A DNA stretch of 64,000 nucleotides from Porticoccus sp041581635. GTDB taxonomy: Bacteria > Pseudomonadota > Gammaproteobacteria > Pseudomonadales > Porticoccaceae. The notes under the pieces were generated by a model. That model did not search any database, had not been told where the DNA came from, and saw nothing but the letters and a program-made list of their open reading frames with translations. Positions 37,317-45,420 of the stretch are shown here, piece by piece; position 1 is the first letter of the stretch; each line of letters begins with the position of its first letter. The DNA lies in NCBI GenBank assembly GCA_041581635.1, contig JBFICW010000008.1, positions 13,328 to 77,327 on the forward strand, read 5' to 3'. The translations under genes and the position numbers were made by a program.

Positions 37317-37470
37317 TGAATAGAATATCCACTTAAAAACATTGTCATAAGCATATTAAGATGAAAATGTATTATGCAATACCTTGCGTTAAAATGCTGC
37401 TTGGCCAAGCTTTAATGGTCGGCCCATAAAAATGTTTTATTAATATATTTCAAGGGATTATAAACTCAGC

Positions 37471-38004
37471 ATGAAAATAGTTGTTATTTTATCGTTACTC
37501 GCGGTTTACCTGTTGTCGGTCAGTTTTGTGACACAAACAATTTCAAAAATCGGCGCCATAAAGTCCGTAAAAAGTTACCGAATAAAATATATTAGTAAAA
37601 CGATAAATCTAGTTTTGTCTGGATTTTTTGTCATTCTATTATTTTTATTTCTTGGTATTGAGTACTCACAACTATCGTTATTTTTGTCTTCCGTTTTTGC
37701 CGTTCTCGGGGTCGCACTCTTTGCCCAATGGTCAATTCTTAGCAATATAACGGCCAGCCTCATTATTTTCTTCGCCTTTCCCTATCGCGTGGGTGATGCC
37801 GTGAAAATAATAGACAAAGATGACGATATTTCAGGGATCATCGAAGAGATATCCCTGTTTCACGTGATTATCAAAAAAAACGATGACTTAATCACCTATC
37901 CAAATACGTTGATCTTACAAAAAGCGGTCATTAAATTGGCACAATTACCACTCACTACCGATATAGCTTCAGAAAATACTGAAGCGACTGAAAATGATCA
38001 CTAA
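37471..38004 (+). CDS. Small MscS-type mechanosensitive channel protein
   Basis: A 177-residue membrane protein. Hydrophobic segments lie at about residues 2-22, 46-64 and 68-104; the last is the MscS-like pore region SSVFAVLGVALFAQWSILSN followed by IIFFAFPYRVGDAVKI, which begins the beta domain. It lacks the large C-terminal cage of E. coli MscS and is shorter than the MscS gene at 20.7 kb. The start is an ATG with only a weak AAGGGA nearby. Followed by mtfA 35 bases downstream. Confidence 0.82.
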   Translation: MKIVVILSLLAVYLLSVSFVTQTISKIGAIKSVKSYRIKYISKTINLVLSGFFVILLFLFLGIEYSQLSLFLSSVFAVLGVALFAQWSILSNITASLIIFFAFPYRVGDAVKIIDKDDDISGIIEEISLFHVIIKKNDDLITYPNTLILQKAVIKLAQLPLTTDIASENTEATENDH

Positions 38005-38039
38005 GACTACGAACATCAGCAAGATAACGTGCAACACCC

Positions 38040-38876
38040 ATGGGATTAGATAGCACCAATATGATTGCTCCCCTACTGCTTATTTTTATCGTTCTATTTG
38101 TCTTTTTAGCCTTCTATATACCCCCATGGCGAAATCGTCGAATTCGCAATAAACCTTTCCCCGAGAAATGGACTGAGATATTAGCGGCCAACTTGCCAGT
38201 CTACTCTGCCCTTAAACCAGACGAGAAACACAGGTTACACCAGCTAATCAATCTGTTTATTACCAAAAAACACTTTGTGGGTTGCGCAGGATTAGATATC
38301 ACTGATGAAATAAAAGTGAGTGTCGCTGCAGAGGCCTGCTTGCTGCTACTTAATCATCCGAAAACAGCAGTGTATCCAACGCTCTATTCTGTTTTGATCT
38401 ACCCTACAGCCTTCAAAATTGAGCGCGAACAGCTACAAGCGGATGGCACGGTAGTGATGGCCGCCAATAACTTGTCCGGTGAATCTTGGAGTAATGGCAA
38501 GGTGATACTGTCTTGGGGTGACGTGGTCGCTGGTGCGTCAGATTTCACCGATGGTCACAATGTAGTGTTACATGAGTTTGCCCACCAGTTGGACGCCGCT
38601 TCCGGCTCAACCAACGGAGCACCGCCACTTCGACGAAACAGTTACGGCTCATGGGCTGCGGTACTGTCGGAGGAGTTTGAAGCGCTGAAGGGTGCAAGCT
38701 TAAGCCATCATAAGACAGTGATGGATCAATACGGTGCAACCAATCCGGCAGAGTTTTTTGCCGTAGCTACGGAAACTTTTTTTGAAAAACCCCAGCAGTT
38801 ATACCTAAAGCATCCGGCATTGTTTGAGGAGCTACAAGAATATTACCAAACCGACCCAAGACAATGGGTTCGGTAA
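38040..38876 (+). CDS. mtfA: MtfA-type zinc-dependent peptidase
   Basis: A 278-residue homologue of MtfA (DgsA anti-repressor, M90 peptidase). An N-terminal hydrophobic segment (about 8-29) is present, then the family regions KHFVGCAGLDITDEIKVSVA (about 79-98) and the zinc motif HEFAHQLDAASG (about 178-189), and the C-terminal NPAEFFAVATETFFEKPQ. In E. coli MtfA binds the glucose repressor Mlc; here a substrate cannot be inferred. It probably shares a transcript with the small MscS gene. Confidence 0.9.
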   Translation: MGLDSTNMIAPLLLIFIVLFVFLAFYIPPWRNRRIRNKPFPEKWTEILAANLPVYSALKPDEKHRLHQLINLFITKKHFVGCAGLDITDEIKVSVAAEACLLLLNHPKTAVYPTLYSVLIYPTAFKIEREQLQADGTVVMAANNLSGESWSNGKVILSWGDVVAGASDFTDGHNVVLHEFAHQLDAASGSTNGAPPLRRNSYGSWAAVLSEEFEALKGASLSHHKTVMDQYGATNPAEFFAVATETFFEKPQQLYLKHPALFEELQEYYQTDPRQWVR

Positions 38877-38967
38877 CACCGTCAATTTTTCATAGTAAAG
38901 ATTGTTAAATTTCAAAAACCGCAGCAACGCTATTGGGCTTGTTAAATGTTAACGGGTTGGCTGGGAT

Positions 38968-40644
38968 TCACCCCAACAGATCCAAAGCCACAGCTTCGGC
39001 AACTTTAATCCCGTCTATGCCGGCAGACAATATACCGCCAGCATAACCTGCGCCCTCGCCTGCGGGGAACAAGCCTCGAGTGTTGATGTTTTGGAAGTCT
39101 TTTCCACGTTTGATGCAGATCGGTGCTGACGTTCTGGTTTCGACGCCCGTTAACACCGCATCAGACATTGAAAACCCTTTTATCTTCTTATTAAACTCGG
39201 GAATGGCCTCACGAATAGCCTCGACCGCAAACTCGGGTAAAGCCCGACTTAAGTCACCCAGGCTAACACCGGGCGAGTAGGATGGCGTGACACTCCCTAA
39301 CGCCGCCGATGGCTTTCCCTCTAGAAAATCACCCACCAATTGTGCGGGAGCATGGTAGTTTTCGCCACCCAGCTGAAAGGCCAGAGCTTCGAGTTGACGC
39401 TGCAAATCAATGCCGGCCAAGGGGTGTTCGGGGTAATCTTTTTCTGGTTCTATCCCCACCACAATGGCGGAGTTGGCATTGCGCTCGTTGCGTGAATATT
39501 GCGACATACCGTTGGTCACCACACCGCCCTCTTCCGAGGTGGCCGCAACAACAGTGCCTCCAGGGCACATGCAAAAGCTGTAAACACTTCGGCCGCTCTT
39601 ACAGTGATGCACCAACTTATAGTCTGCTGCACCCAAAATAGGATGGCCCGCTTGATCACCGAACCGGGCTTTGTCGATAATAGATTGTGGATGTTCGATA
39701 CGAAACCCGATGGAGAACGGCTTGGGTTCAATATAGACCCCCTGCTCCAGCAACATTTGGAAACTATCCCGAGCACTATGGCCTATGGCCAAAATAATAT
39801 GCCGGGTTTCCAGTGTTTCACCGGTACTGAGTGTGACCCCGGTGATCTGGCCTAAGCTTTGTTCTTGTTCCTGAGCTTGTTCCCGGCCTTGGTCTTCACT
39901 GCCACCCAACGCTTCCCGATGAATAACTTCCACTTTACTACCAAAGCGAATCTCGCCACCAAGGGCAATGATTGTCTTGCGAATATTTTCAACCATCGTC
40001 ACCAATTTAAAGGTGCCGATATGTGGTTTGCTGACGTACATGATTTCTTCTGGGGCACCCGCTTTGACAAATTCAGTAAGCACTTTACGACCCAGATGAC
40101 GCTTGTCTTTAACCTGGCTATACAGTTTTCCATCAGAGAAAGTGCCCGCGCCTCCCTCACCGTATTGCACATTTGATTCGGTATTAAGCTTTCCCTCTCG
40201 CCACAGCCCCCAAGTGTCCTTTGTGCGCTGTCGAACCTCCTGGCCTCGCTCTAGCACAATGGGTTTGAAGCCCATTTGCGCCAGCACCAATGCGGCCAAA
40301 ATACCACAGGGGCCAAAGCCAATAACGATGGGACGCTGCTGCTTTCCAACTGGAAACTCATCCCTGACATCTGCAACAAAATGATAGGCCGTATCGGGGC
40401 TTGGCCTCACAAAAGACTGGTCGGCAAACTGCTCTAGCACCCGCTGTTCTGCGCTATCGGTTAAGATCACATCGAGCTGATAGATTAGCTGGATATTGGC
40501 TGTCTTGCGGGCATCATAGCTCCGTTTGAACAGATTAAAGCTCAACAGTTCCTCGTCACGGACATTCAACCGGCTAAGAATAGCAGTGTGCAGTTCGTCA
40601 TCGGTATGATTGAGCGGTAGTTGTAGGTCACTGAGTCGTAGCAT
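38968..40644 (-). CDS. NAD(P)/FAD-dependent oxidoreductase of the large FAD-dehydrogenase family
   Basis: A 558-residue flavoprotein. An N-terminal domain of about 100 residues (LRLSDLQLPLNHTDDELHTA) precedes the FAD-binding fold IGFGPCGILAALVLAQMG (about 107-124). Later come GEGGAGTFSDGKL, IGHSARDSFQML and the C-terminal LFPAGEGAGYAGGILSAGID. The family is widespread, with homologues annotated only as FAD-dependent oxidoreductase. A Gln/Glu-rich loop (EDQGREQAQEQEQSLGQ, about residue 255) looks like a local insertion. Single gene. Confidence 0.88.
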   Translation of the reverse strand: MLRLSDLQLPLNHTDDELHTAILSRLNVRDEELLSFNLFKRSYDARKTANIQLIYQLDVILTDSAEQRVLEQFADQSFVRPSPDTAYHFVADVRDEFPVGKQQRPIVIGFGPCGILAALVLAQMGFKPIVLERGQEVRQRTKDTWGLWREGKLNTESNVQYGEGGAGTFSDGKLYSQVKDKRHLGRKVLTEFVKAGAPEEIMYVSKPHIGTFKLVTMVENIRKTIIALGGEIRFGSKVEVIHREALGGSEDQGREQAQEQEQSLGQITGVTLSTGETLETRHIILAIGHSARDSFQMLLEQGVYIEPKPFSIGFRIEHPQSIIDKARFGDQAGHPILGAADYKLVHHCKSGRSVYSFCMCPGGTVVAATSEEGGVVTNGMSQYSRNERNANSAIVVGIEPEKDYPEHPLAGIDLQRQLEALAFQLGGENYHAPAQLVGDFLEGKPSAALGSVTPSYSPGVSLGDLSRALPEFAVEAIREAIPEFNKKIKGFSMSDAVLTGVETRTSAPICIKRGKDFQNINTRGLFPAGEGAGYAGGILSAGIDGIKVAEAVALDLLG

Positions 40645-40867
40645 AATGGTTTAACGCCGCTGCCGGTTATAGTAAGAAAGGTTGGAGCTAACTTGCAGGC
40701 AGGGCTTTTAGGCTTGCGCAACAGCCCTGATTTTAACATAAGGTCAGTACAAATTAAGCTATTCGATAGTGACGTAATCAGATGCTTTCCAGCAGATAAC
40801 ACAGCTATTTTTTCTTATCACCTATTGCCCCCATACTTAACATGTCTGACGCAAGTGGAAATAAATA

Positions 40868-41227
40868 ATGAACGAGCATGAAAAGATAAATTACGTCGAA
40901 TTCCCAGCCAGCAATATTCAGGCAACCCAGGCTTTTTTTGAAACTGCGTTTCATTGGTCATTCCAGAAATATGGCCCGGACTACATTGCATTCTCAAATC
41001 AAGGCATTGACGGAGGATTCTTTAAGTCTGAATTGAAGTCGTCCAGCGAACATGGGGCCGCACTTATTGTTCTCTATAGCCATGACCTCAAAGCAACCCA
41101 AGCCAACATTGAGCGCGCAGGCGGGATCATCGTAAAACCAATATTTTCGTTTCCTGGCGGCTGTCGCTTTCATTTTACCGAGCCCAGTGGCAATGAACTG
41201 GCAGTATGGTCTGACATTACCGTTTAA
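40868..41227 (+). CDS. VOC (glyoxalase/bleomycin resistance-like) family protein
   Basis: A 119-residue single VOC domain. It begins KINYVEFPASNIQATQAFFE, the typical first beta-alpha unit, and ends PGGCRFHFTEPSGNELAVWS with the conserved metal-side glutamate and the PxGN pattern. Proteins of this size act as dimers and bind a metal and a small substrate, but the activity cannot be guessed. Single gene just before tRNA-Gly. Confidence 0.88.
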   Translation: MNEHEKINYVEFPASNIQATQAFFETAFHWSFQKYGPDYIAFSNQGIDGGFFKSELKSSSEHGAALIVLYSHDLKATQANIERAGGIIVKPIFSFPGGCRFHFTEPSGNELAVWSDITV

Positions 41228-41323
41228 CCGGTACAGACAAGCCATAGCACCCACTAGGCAAACACCCTGTGAACTGGTGCAGCTGATATTTATCAACAGC
41301 TGAGATATTATAGACCGACGTAT

Positions 41324-41399
<76 letters not shown>

Positions 41400-41510
41400 T
41401 TTTCACGCATTATTCCTATTGGTCGCACCAACCCACTTAGGTATACTTCTCGCGCTTTCTTTGGCCACCTCTCAGTGGTCATTTTTTCTTTGTTTTAGAC
41501 AGGTATTGTT

Positions 41511-41891
41511 ATGCAGGTGGTTCGCTGGGTTTTAGGTTCATTGATTTTATTCTTTAACTGGGTTTTCACTCCCAAAAGCATTAAAAGAGATTCCGCTCTG
41601 CAGGTAAAAATAGATCGGCAAACTGCTAAGTTGTCCTTGTATCAATACCCAGCCTGCCCCTTCTGTGTGAAGGTTCGTCGAGCGATGAAACGAAACAGCT
41701 TAAATATTCAAACAGTGGATGCAAAACGCTGTGAAGCCAGTAAAAAAGAACTGGTAGAGGGTGGCGGAAAGCTAAAGGTTCCCTGCCTAAGAATTGAAGA
41801 GAATTCTGGCAATGTTCGCTGGATGTATGAGTCCTCAGAGATTATCCAATATCTGGAAGGTCAGGTTTCTGCCTGCCAGGAAGCCGCTTAA
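41511..41891 (+). CDS. Membrane-anchored glutaredoxin-like protein
   Basis: A 126-residue protein. One N-terminal hydrophobic segment (about 4-20) anchors a thioredoxin-fold domain whose active site is YPACPFCVKVRRAM (CPFC near residues 50-53), followed by the cis-Pro region KVPCLRIEE and the tail YESSEIIQYLEG. This is the GST N-terminal/glutaredoxin pattern with a dithiol site. It likely reduces disulfides or glutathione mixed disulfides at the inner membrane. Single gene after the tRNA. Confidence 0.85.
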   Translation: MQVVRWVLGSLILFFNWVFTPKSIKRDSALQVKIDRQTAKLSLYQYPACPFCVKVRRAMKRNSLNIQTVDAKRCEASKKELVEGGGKLKVPCLRIEENSGNVRWMYESSEIIQYLEGQVSACQEAA

Positions 41892-41913
41892 GACAAAACA
41901 ACGAACACACTGG

Positions 41914-41956
41914 AAAGGTCGGACAAGGCTTTTAATCAAGGTCTTGTCTGACCTTT
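41914..41956 (+). terminator. Long hairpin after the glutaredoxin gene
   Basis: A 14-base stem (AAAGGTCGGACAAG with CTTGTCTGACCTTT, one G-T pair) encloses a 15-base loop, starting 22 bases after the glutaredoxin stop. It ends in TTT and has AAA on the other side, so it could terminate transcription in both directions. Confidence 0.55.
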
Positions 41957-42012
41957 GTCCATATGGGTTTTTATAGCGCTTTATTCTAATTTATTAATCT
42001 TCGTCTTCGCTT

Positions 42013-42041
42013 TTTTCCTAGGTTCTGTTTTCCTAGGTTCT
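42013..42041. repeat. 15-base direct tandem repeat, two copies
   Basis: The word TTTTCCTAGGTTCT occurs at 42013-42026 and again at 42028-42041, separated by one G. It lies just past the end of the small membrane protein gene and probably arose by local duplication. Confidence 0.7.
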
Positions 42042-42057
42042 ACCCTTTTAAACCGCC

Positions 42058-42432
42058 TTACTTTGTGACCAATTTCCCACCCCTATAAACGCTACGGCAG
42101 TGTTTACACTCATACTTAACTGGCTGACACTGCAGTGTATGCTGCTCTTCCAATGTAGCCTGGTGACAAAGGGGGCATGGCAATTTAACTTTTTCACAGA
42201 CAAGAGCTGTCAATTTTCTAGCCACAAAAAATGTCACGAATACGGCAATACTTATTGAAAATATTTTTCCAATCGTTGAATAAAAATTGGGCCCAGAATC
42301 TAACCTCCAGCCAACCATCAACACGAGAGACAATCCAACGGCTATACCCGCGACACCAGACACTAAAAAGGCCAGAAAGATGTACCACATCCTTTTGGCT
42401 TCAGCTAATTTCAGATTGTTAAAATGATTCAT
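42058..42432 (-). CDS. Small membrane protein with a C-terminal zinc ribbon
   Basis: A 124-residue protein with two membrane helices (about 16-40 and 50-70) and a C-terminal zinc-ribbon-like tail. The cysteines are arranged CPLC (about 85-88), a lone Cys (about 101), then CKHC (about 109-112). Such tails bind zinc in many small membrane proteins. I do not recognise the family. It is convergent with the glutaredoxin gene. Confidence 0.65.
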   Translation of the reverse strand: MNHFNNLKLAEAKRMWYIFLAFLVSGVAGIAVGLSLVLMVGWRLDSGPNFYSTIGKIFSISIAVFVTFFVARKLTALVCEKVKLPCPLCHQATLEEQHTLQCQPVKYECKHCRSVYRGGKLVTK

Positions 42433-42478
42433 CCACGGATATATTATTCACAACACATATGACCGGACATCAAACAAC

Positions 42479-42988
42479 TCACCTTTTCATTTGTTGCTTC
42501 AAAAACTCAACAGCAAGGGGGAATCCGGCATCGGCGGACTTAGTAATCCAGGTATCGGCCTTTAAGTCATCCCGCGCAACGCCCATCCCGTTATAGTACA
42601 AACTTCCCAACCCATACATTGCCGGCGCATGTCCTTTATTTGCTGCCTGCTCATACCATTTTGCCGCGACGGAATAGTCTTGTGTTACACCTGAACCGGA
42701 TTGATAGGCTCCCGCAGTATAAAACATGGCGTTAACGTGGCCCTGCTTGGCTGCTTTTTCATAGTATTCCAGAGACTTTTCCAGGTCTATATCCGTTCCC
42801 CAGCCTTCTTTGTACAAAATAGCCAGACCATATTGCGCGTCGGCATCGCCCTTTTCAGCAAGGGGCAAGATAATCGAAAACCCTTCTTTTAGGTTTCCAG
42901 CTCGAATTTCGGTGTAACCTTCTTCAAGGGTGCTGGCGAATGAAAAGGCGGAAAAAACAAGCCCGAAGAAGATACTTAAATATTTCAT
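42479..42988 (-). CDS. Exported Sel1-repeat protein
   Basis: A 169-residue protein with a signal peptide (residues 1-18, ending AFSFA) and three Sel1-like repeats (about 49-84, 85-120, 121-155), seen as AQYGLAILYKEGWGTDIDLE, AMFYTAGAYQSGSGVTQDYS and AMYGLGSLYYNGMGVARDDL. Sel1 arrays are helical scaffolds for protein binding, often in the periplasm. No enzyme domain. Partner unknown. It likely forms a unit with the small zinc-ribbon gene 46 bases downstream. Confidence 0.88.
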   Translation of the reverse strand: MKYLSIFFGLVFSAFSFASTLEEGYTEIRAGNLKEGFSIILPLAEKGDADAQYGLAILYKEGWGTDIDLEKSLEYYEKAAKQGHVNAMFYTAGAYQSGSGVTQDYSVAAKWYEQAANKGHAPAMYGLGSLYYNGMGVARDDLKADTWITKSADAGFPLAVEFLKQQMKR

Positions 42989-43396
42989 AGATATTACCTG
43001 TAGCTCATCATATTAGGACATTAAGCATTTATTTTGTGTAGCGTATGACCACCACAACACTGAAGACAACCAACTGATTTACAAACATTTTTCTGACATC
43101 AAATTACGCCAGCGAGAGTAAAACCCGGTTACCATCCATCAGCCCAGCTGTCAGTAGATCAGTTCGCCAGTATATTCATATTGCGAACTACTGAAAAGTC
43201 AGCACAACAAGGGCTGCGATAACAAAAACCCATCATCAAGGTCAAAAACTGCGATACCCCACAACCCATTGTTGATCTATGACCAACAAAAGGTAACTTT
43301 TGTTCGTAAAACATCGTGTATCTCCGGTTTTCCAGTTAAGTTAAGCTCTCTTTTTATATGTCTATAACCTTTAATTAAGCAGAAAAGATTCGCCCC
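42989..43396. other. Intergenic region with a perfect inverted repeat
   Basis: About 400 bases between divergent genes with no convincing open frame. At 43285-43304 the sequence AACAAAAG GTAA CTTTTGTT is a perfect inverted repeat with a 4-base centre, about 95 bases before the PqqD-like gene; it could be an operator or a small hairpin. The rest is AT-rich and unremarkable to me. Confidence 0.4.
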
Positions 43397-43768
43397 ATGG
43401 AAAACACAGCCTATTTTTACCGCACCGCTATTTTCACTCGCACAAACAATGAGGTTGCGTTAGCCGATATCAGTCAACCTGGTAACACAACACCCCTGGA
43501 TGACTGGATGGGTATTGTCGTATCCCTAGCCGATGGCCAGCATACTATTCAAGAATTAGTAGATTACATGCGCGTCCAGTATCAACAAGCCCCCCAGAAT
43601 TTAGAGGAAACCCTTCATTCTGTTATTGAGCGCCTACAGGAAGGTAAAATCATCCAACTTAGCGAACAAGCCGTGGAGTTACCTTATTATTTGGCCTCGC
43701 CCATTGAAGAGCTGGATATCGATAAAGCGACAGATTTAATCCGTAAAGATGGATATAGCCCGCATTAA
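43397..43768 (+). CDS. Small PqqD-like protein
   Basis: A 123-residue protein. The central part (about 35-95: GIVVSLADGQHTIQELVDYM followed by ETLHSVIERLQEGKIIQL) has the winged-helix pattern of PqqD and RiPP recognition elements, which usually reads D-G-x-x-T-x-x-E-L-V followed by an amphipathic helix and I-x-L. The identification is by pattern only; no precursor peptide or radical SAM gene is nearby. It sits 66 bases before the monooxygenase, in the same direction, so the two may be cotranscribed. Confidence 0.6.
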   Translation: MENTAYFYRTAIFTRTNNEVALADISQPGNTTPLDDWMGIVVSLADGQHTIQELVDYMRVQYQQAPQNLEETLHSVIERLQEGKIIQLSEQAVELPYYLASPIEELDIDKATDLIRKDGYSPH

Positions 43769-43834
43769 ACAGACCACAGTAGTCACAACATCGCAACGCG
43801 TCTCGATAAAAAAACGGCAGGCGGGATAAGCGCG

Positions 43835-45301
43835 GTGATTCAATATGTTGATGTTGTGATTGTTGGTGCCGGACTTTCTGGTATCGGCTCCGCCTGCCAC
43901 CTGCAAAACCTGTGTCCCAATAAAAGTTACCTTATTCTGGAGAGCCGAAAGTCAATGGGGGGAACCTGGGATATTTTCCGCTATCCAGGCATCCGATCTG
44001 ACAGCGACATGCATACGCTGGGATACAGTTTCAAACCCTGGCGTCACGAGAAGGCCATTGCCGACGGCCCGTCGATCCTCAACTACGTCAGAGAAACCGC
44101 TAAAGAACACAATATTGACCGACACATTCGTTATGAGCAAAGGGTAACAAAGGCCTCCTGGTCAACCGAACATGCTCGCTGGGCCATTGAAGTTCAACGT
44201 ACCGACACCGGTGAAACGATTAACTATCAGTGTAACTTTTTACTTATGTGTGCTGGCTACTATCGATATCAGGCTGGCTATACCCCTAACTTCAGTGGCC
44301 GTGAACGCTTTAAAGGCCGGATCATTCATCCACAGAAGTGGCCCAAAGACCTCAACTACCAGGGCAAAAAAATCATCGTTATTGGTTCTGGTGCAACAGC
44401 GGTCACCCTAGTACCAGAATTAGCCAAAATGGCTGGGCAGGTGGTAATGCTGCAACGGTCACCGTCCTACTTCTTGTCATTACCCGACAGAGACATTATT
44501 GCCAACTTTTTAAGGAAGGTACTCCCCGAATCATGGGCTTACGCAATTAGTCGCTGGAAAAATACCAGGCTACAACAATTCCTTTATCACGCGACTCGAA
44601 CTCGCCCAGATAAGATCAAACGCTTTCTATTAAAAAGAATCGGCAAAACACTGGGCAGCACTCAAGAAGTCAAAGCTCACTTCACGCCAAGCTACGCCCC
44701 TTGGGACCAACGTTTGTGCATTGTTCCTAATAATGATTTCTTTAAGGCTATCAAATCCGAAAAAGCCTCTGTGGTCACAGATCATATCGACAGGTTTACT
44801 GAAACAGGTGTCGAGCTGGTATCCGGCCGGTCTCTGGAAGCAGACATCATTGTCACGGCCACAGGGCTAAACATTTCCGTACTCGGGGATACACTGTTTG
44901 AGGTGGATGGTGAGCCAGTCAATTTTTCCAAGACCTATACCTACAAGGGCATAATGTGTTCTGGTGTTCCCAATCTAATATCAACATTCGGCTATATCAA
45001 TGCGTCCTGGACCCTTCACGCCGATCTTATCGCAGAATACGCCTGTAAAATTCTTAACCATATGGACGAGACAGGTCATAACCAATGCACCCCCCAGCTA
45101 CGGGATGAAGATCGCAACATGTCTACTCGCCCCTGGATAGCGGACTTTTCTTCAGGTTACATACTGCGGGCCATGCATCTCTTTCCCAAACAAGGTGACC
45201 ACGAACCCTGGATTAACCCACAGGATTACAACCGGGACAAAAAATTACTGAGAGATAACCCCGTAGAAGATGGTGTCCTGATTTTTAATCACAATCACTA
45301 A
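43835..45301 (+). CDS. Flavin-containing (Baeyer-Villiger type) monooxygenase
   Basis: A 488-residue flavoprotein. The FAD site is VIVGAGLSGIGSACHL (about 8-23), the Baeyer-Villiger fingerprint FKGRIIHPQKWP fits FxGxxxHxxxWP exactly (about 158-169), and the NADPH site is IVIGSGATAVTL (about 179-190). The family inserts oxygen into ketones or oxidises N or S centres with NADPH. The start is GTG at 43835; an ATG nearby is out of frame. Upstream is the small PqqD-like protein. Confidence 0.9.
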   Translation: MIQYVDVVIVGAGLSGIGSACHLQNLCPNKSYLILESRKSMGGTWDIFRYPGIRSDSDMHTLGYSFKPWRHEKAIADGPSILNYVRETAKEHNIDRHIRYEQRVTKASWSTEHARWAIEVQRTDTGETINYQCNFLLMCAGYYRYQAGYTPNFSGRERFKGRIIHPQKWPKDLNYQGKKIIVIGSGATAVTLVPELAKMAGQVVMLQRSPSYFLSLPDRDIIANFLRKVLPESWAYAISRWKNTRLQQFLYHATRTRPDKIKRFLLKRIGKTLGSTQEVKAHFTPSYAPWDQRLCIVPNNDFFKAIKSEKASVVTDHIDRFTETGVELVSGRSLEADIIVTATGLNISVLGDTLFEVDGEPVNFSKTYTYKGIMCSGVPNLISTFGYINASWTLHADLIAEYACKILNHMDETGHNQCTPQLRDEDRNMSTRPWIADFSSGYILRAMHLFPKQGDHEPWINPQDYNRDKKLLRDNPVEDGVLIFNHNH

Positions 45302-45420
45302 ACGACCAAGAAATTACTTGGATAATGACACTCAAAAGCCGACATATTTCTGACATAAATCGTTAAGAATACTGTCATAAAACAGCGATAAGCTGGCAGG
45401 TAAAAGGAGGCAGCCCGCCA

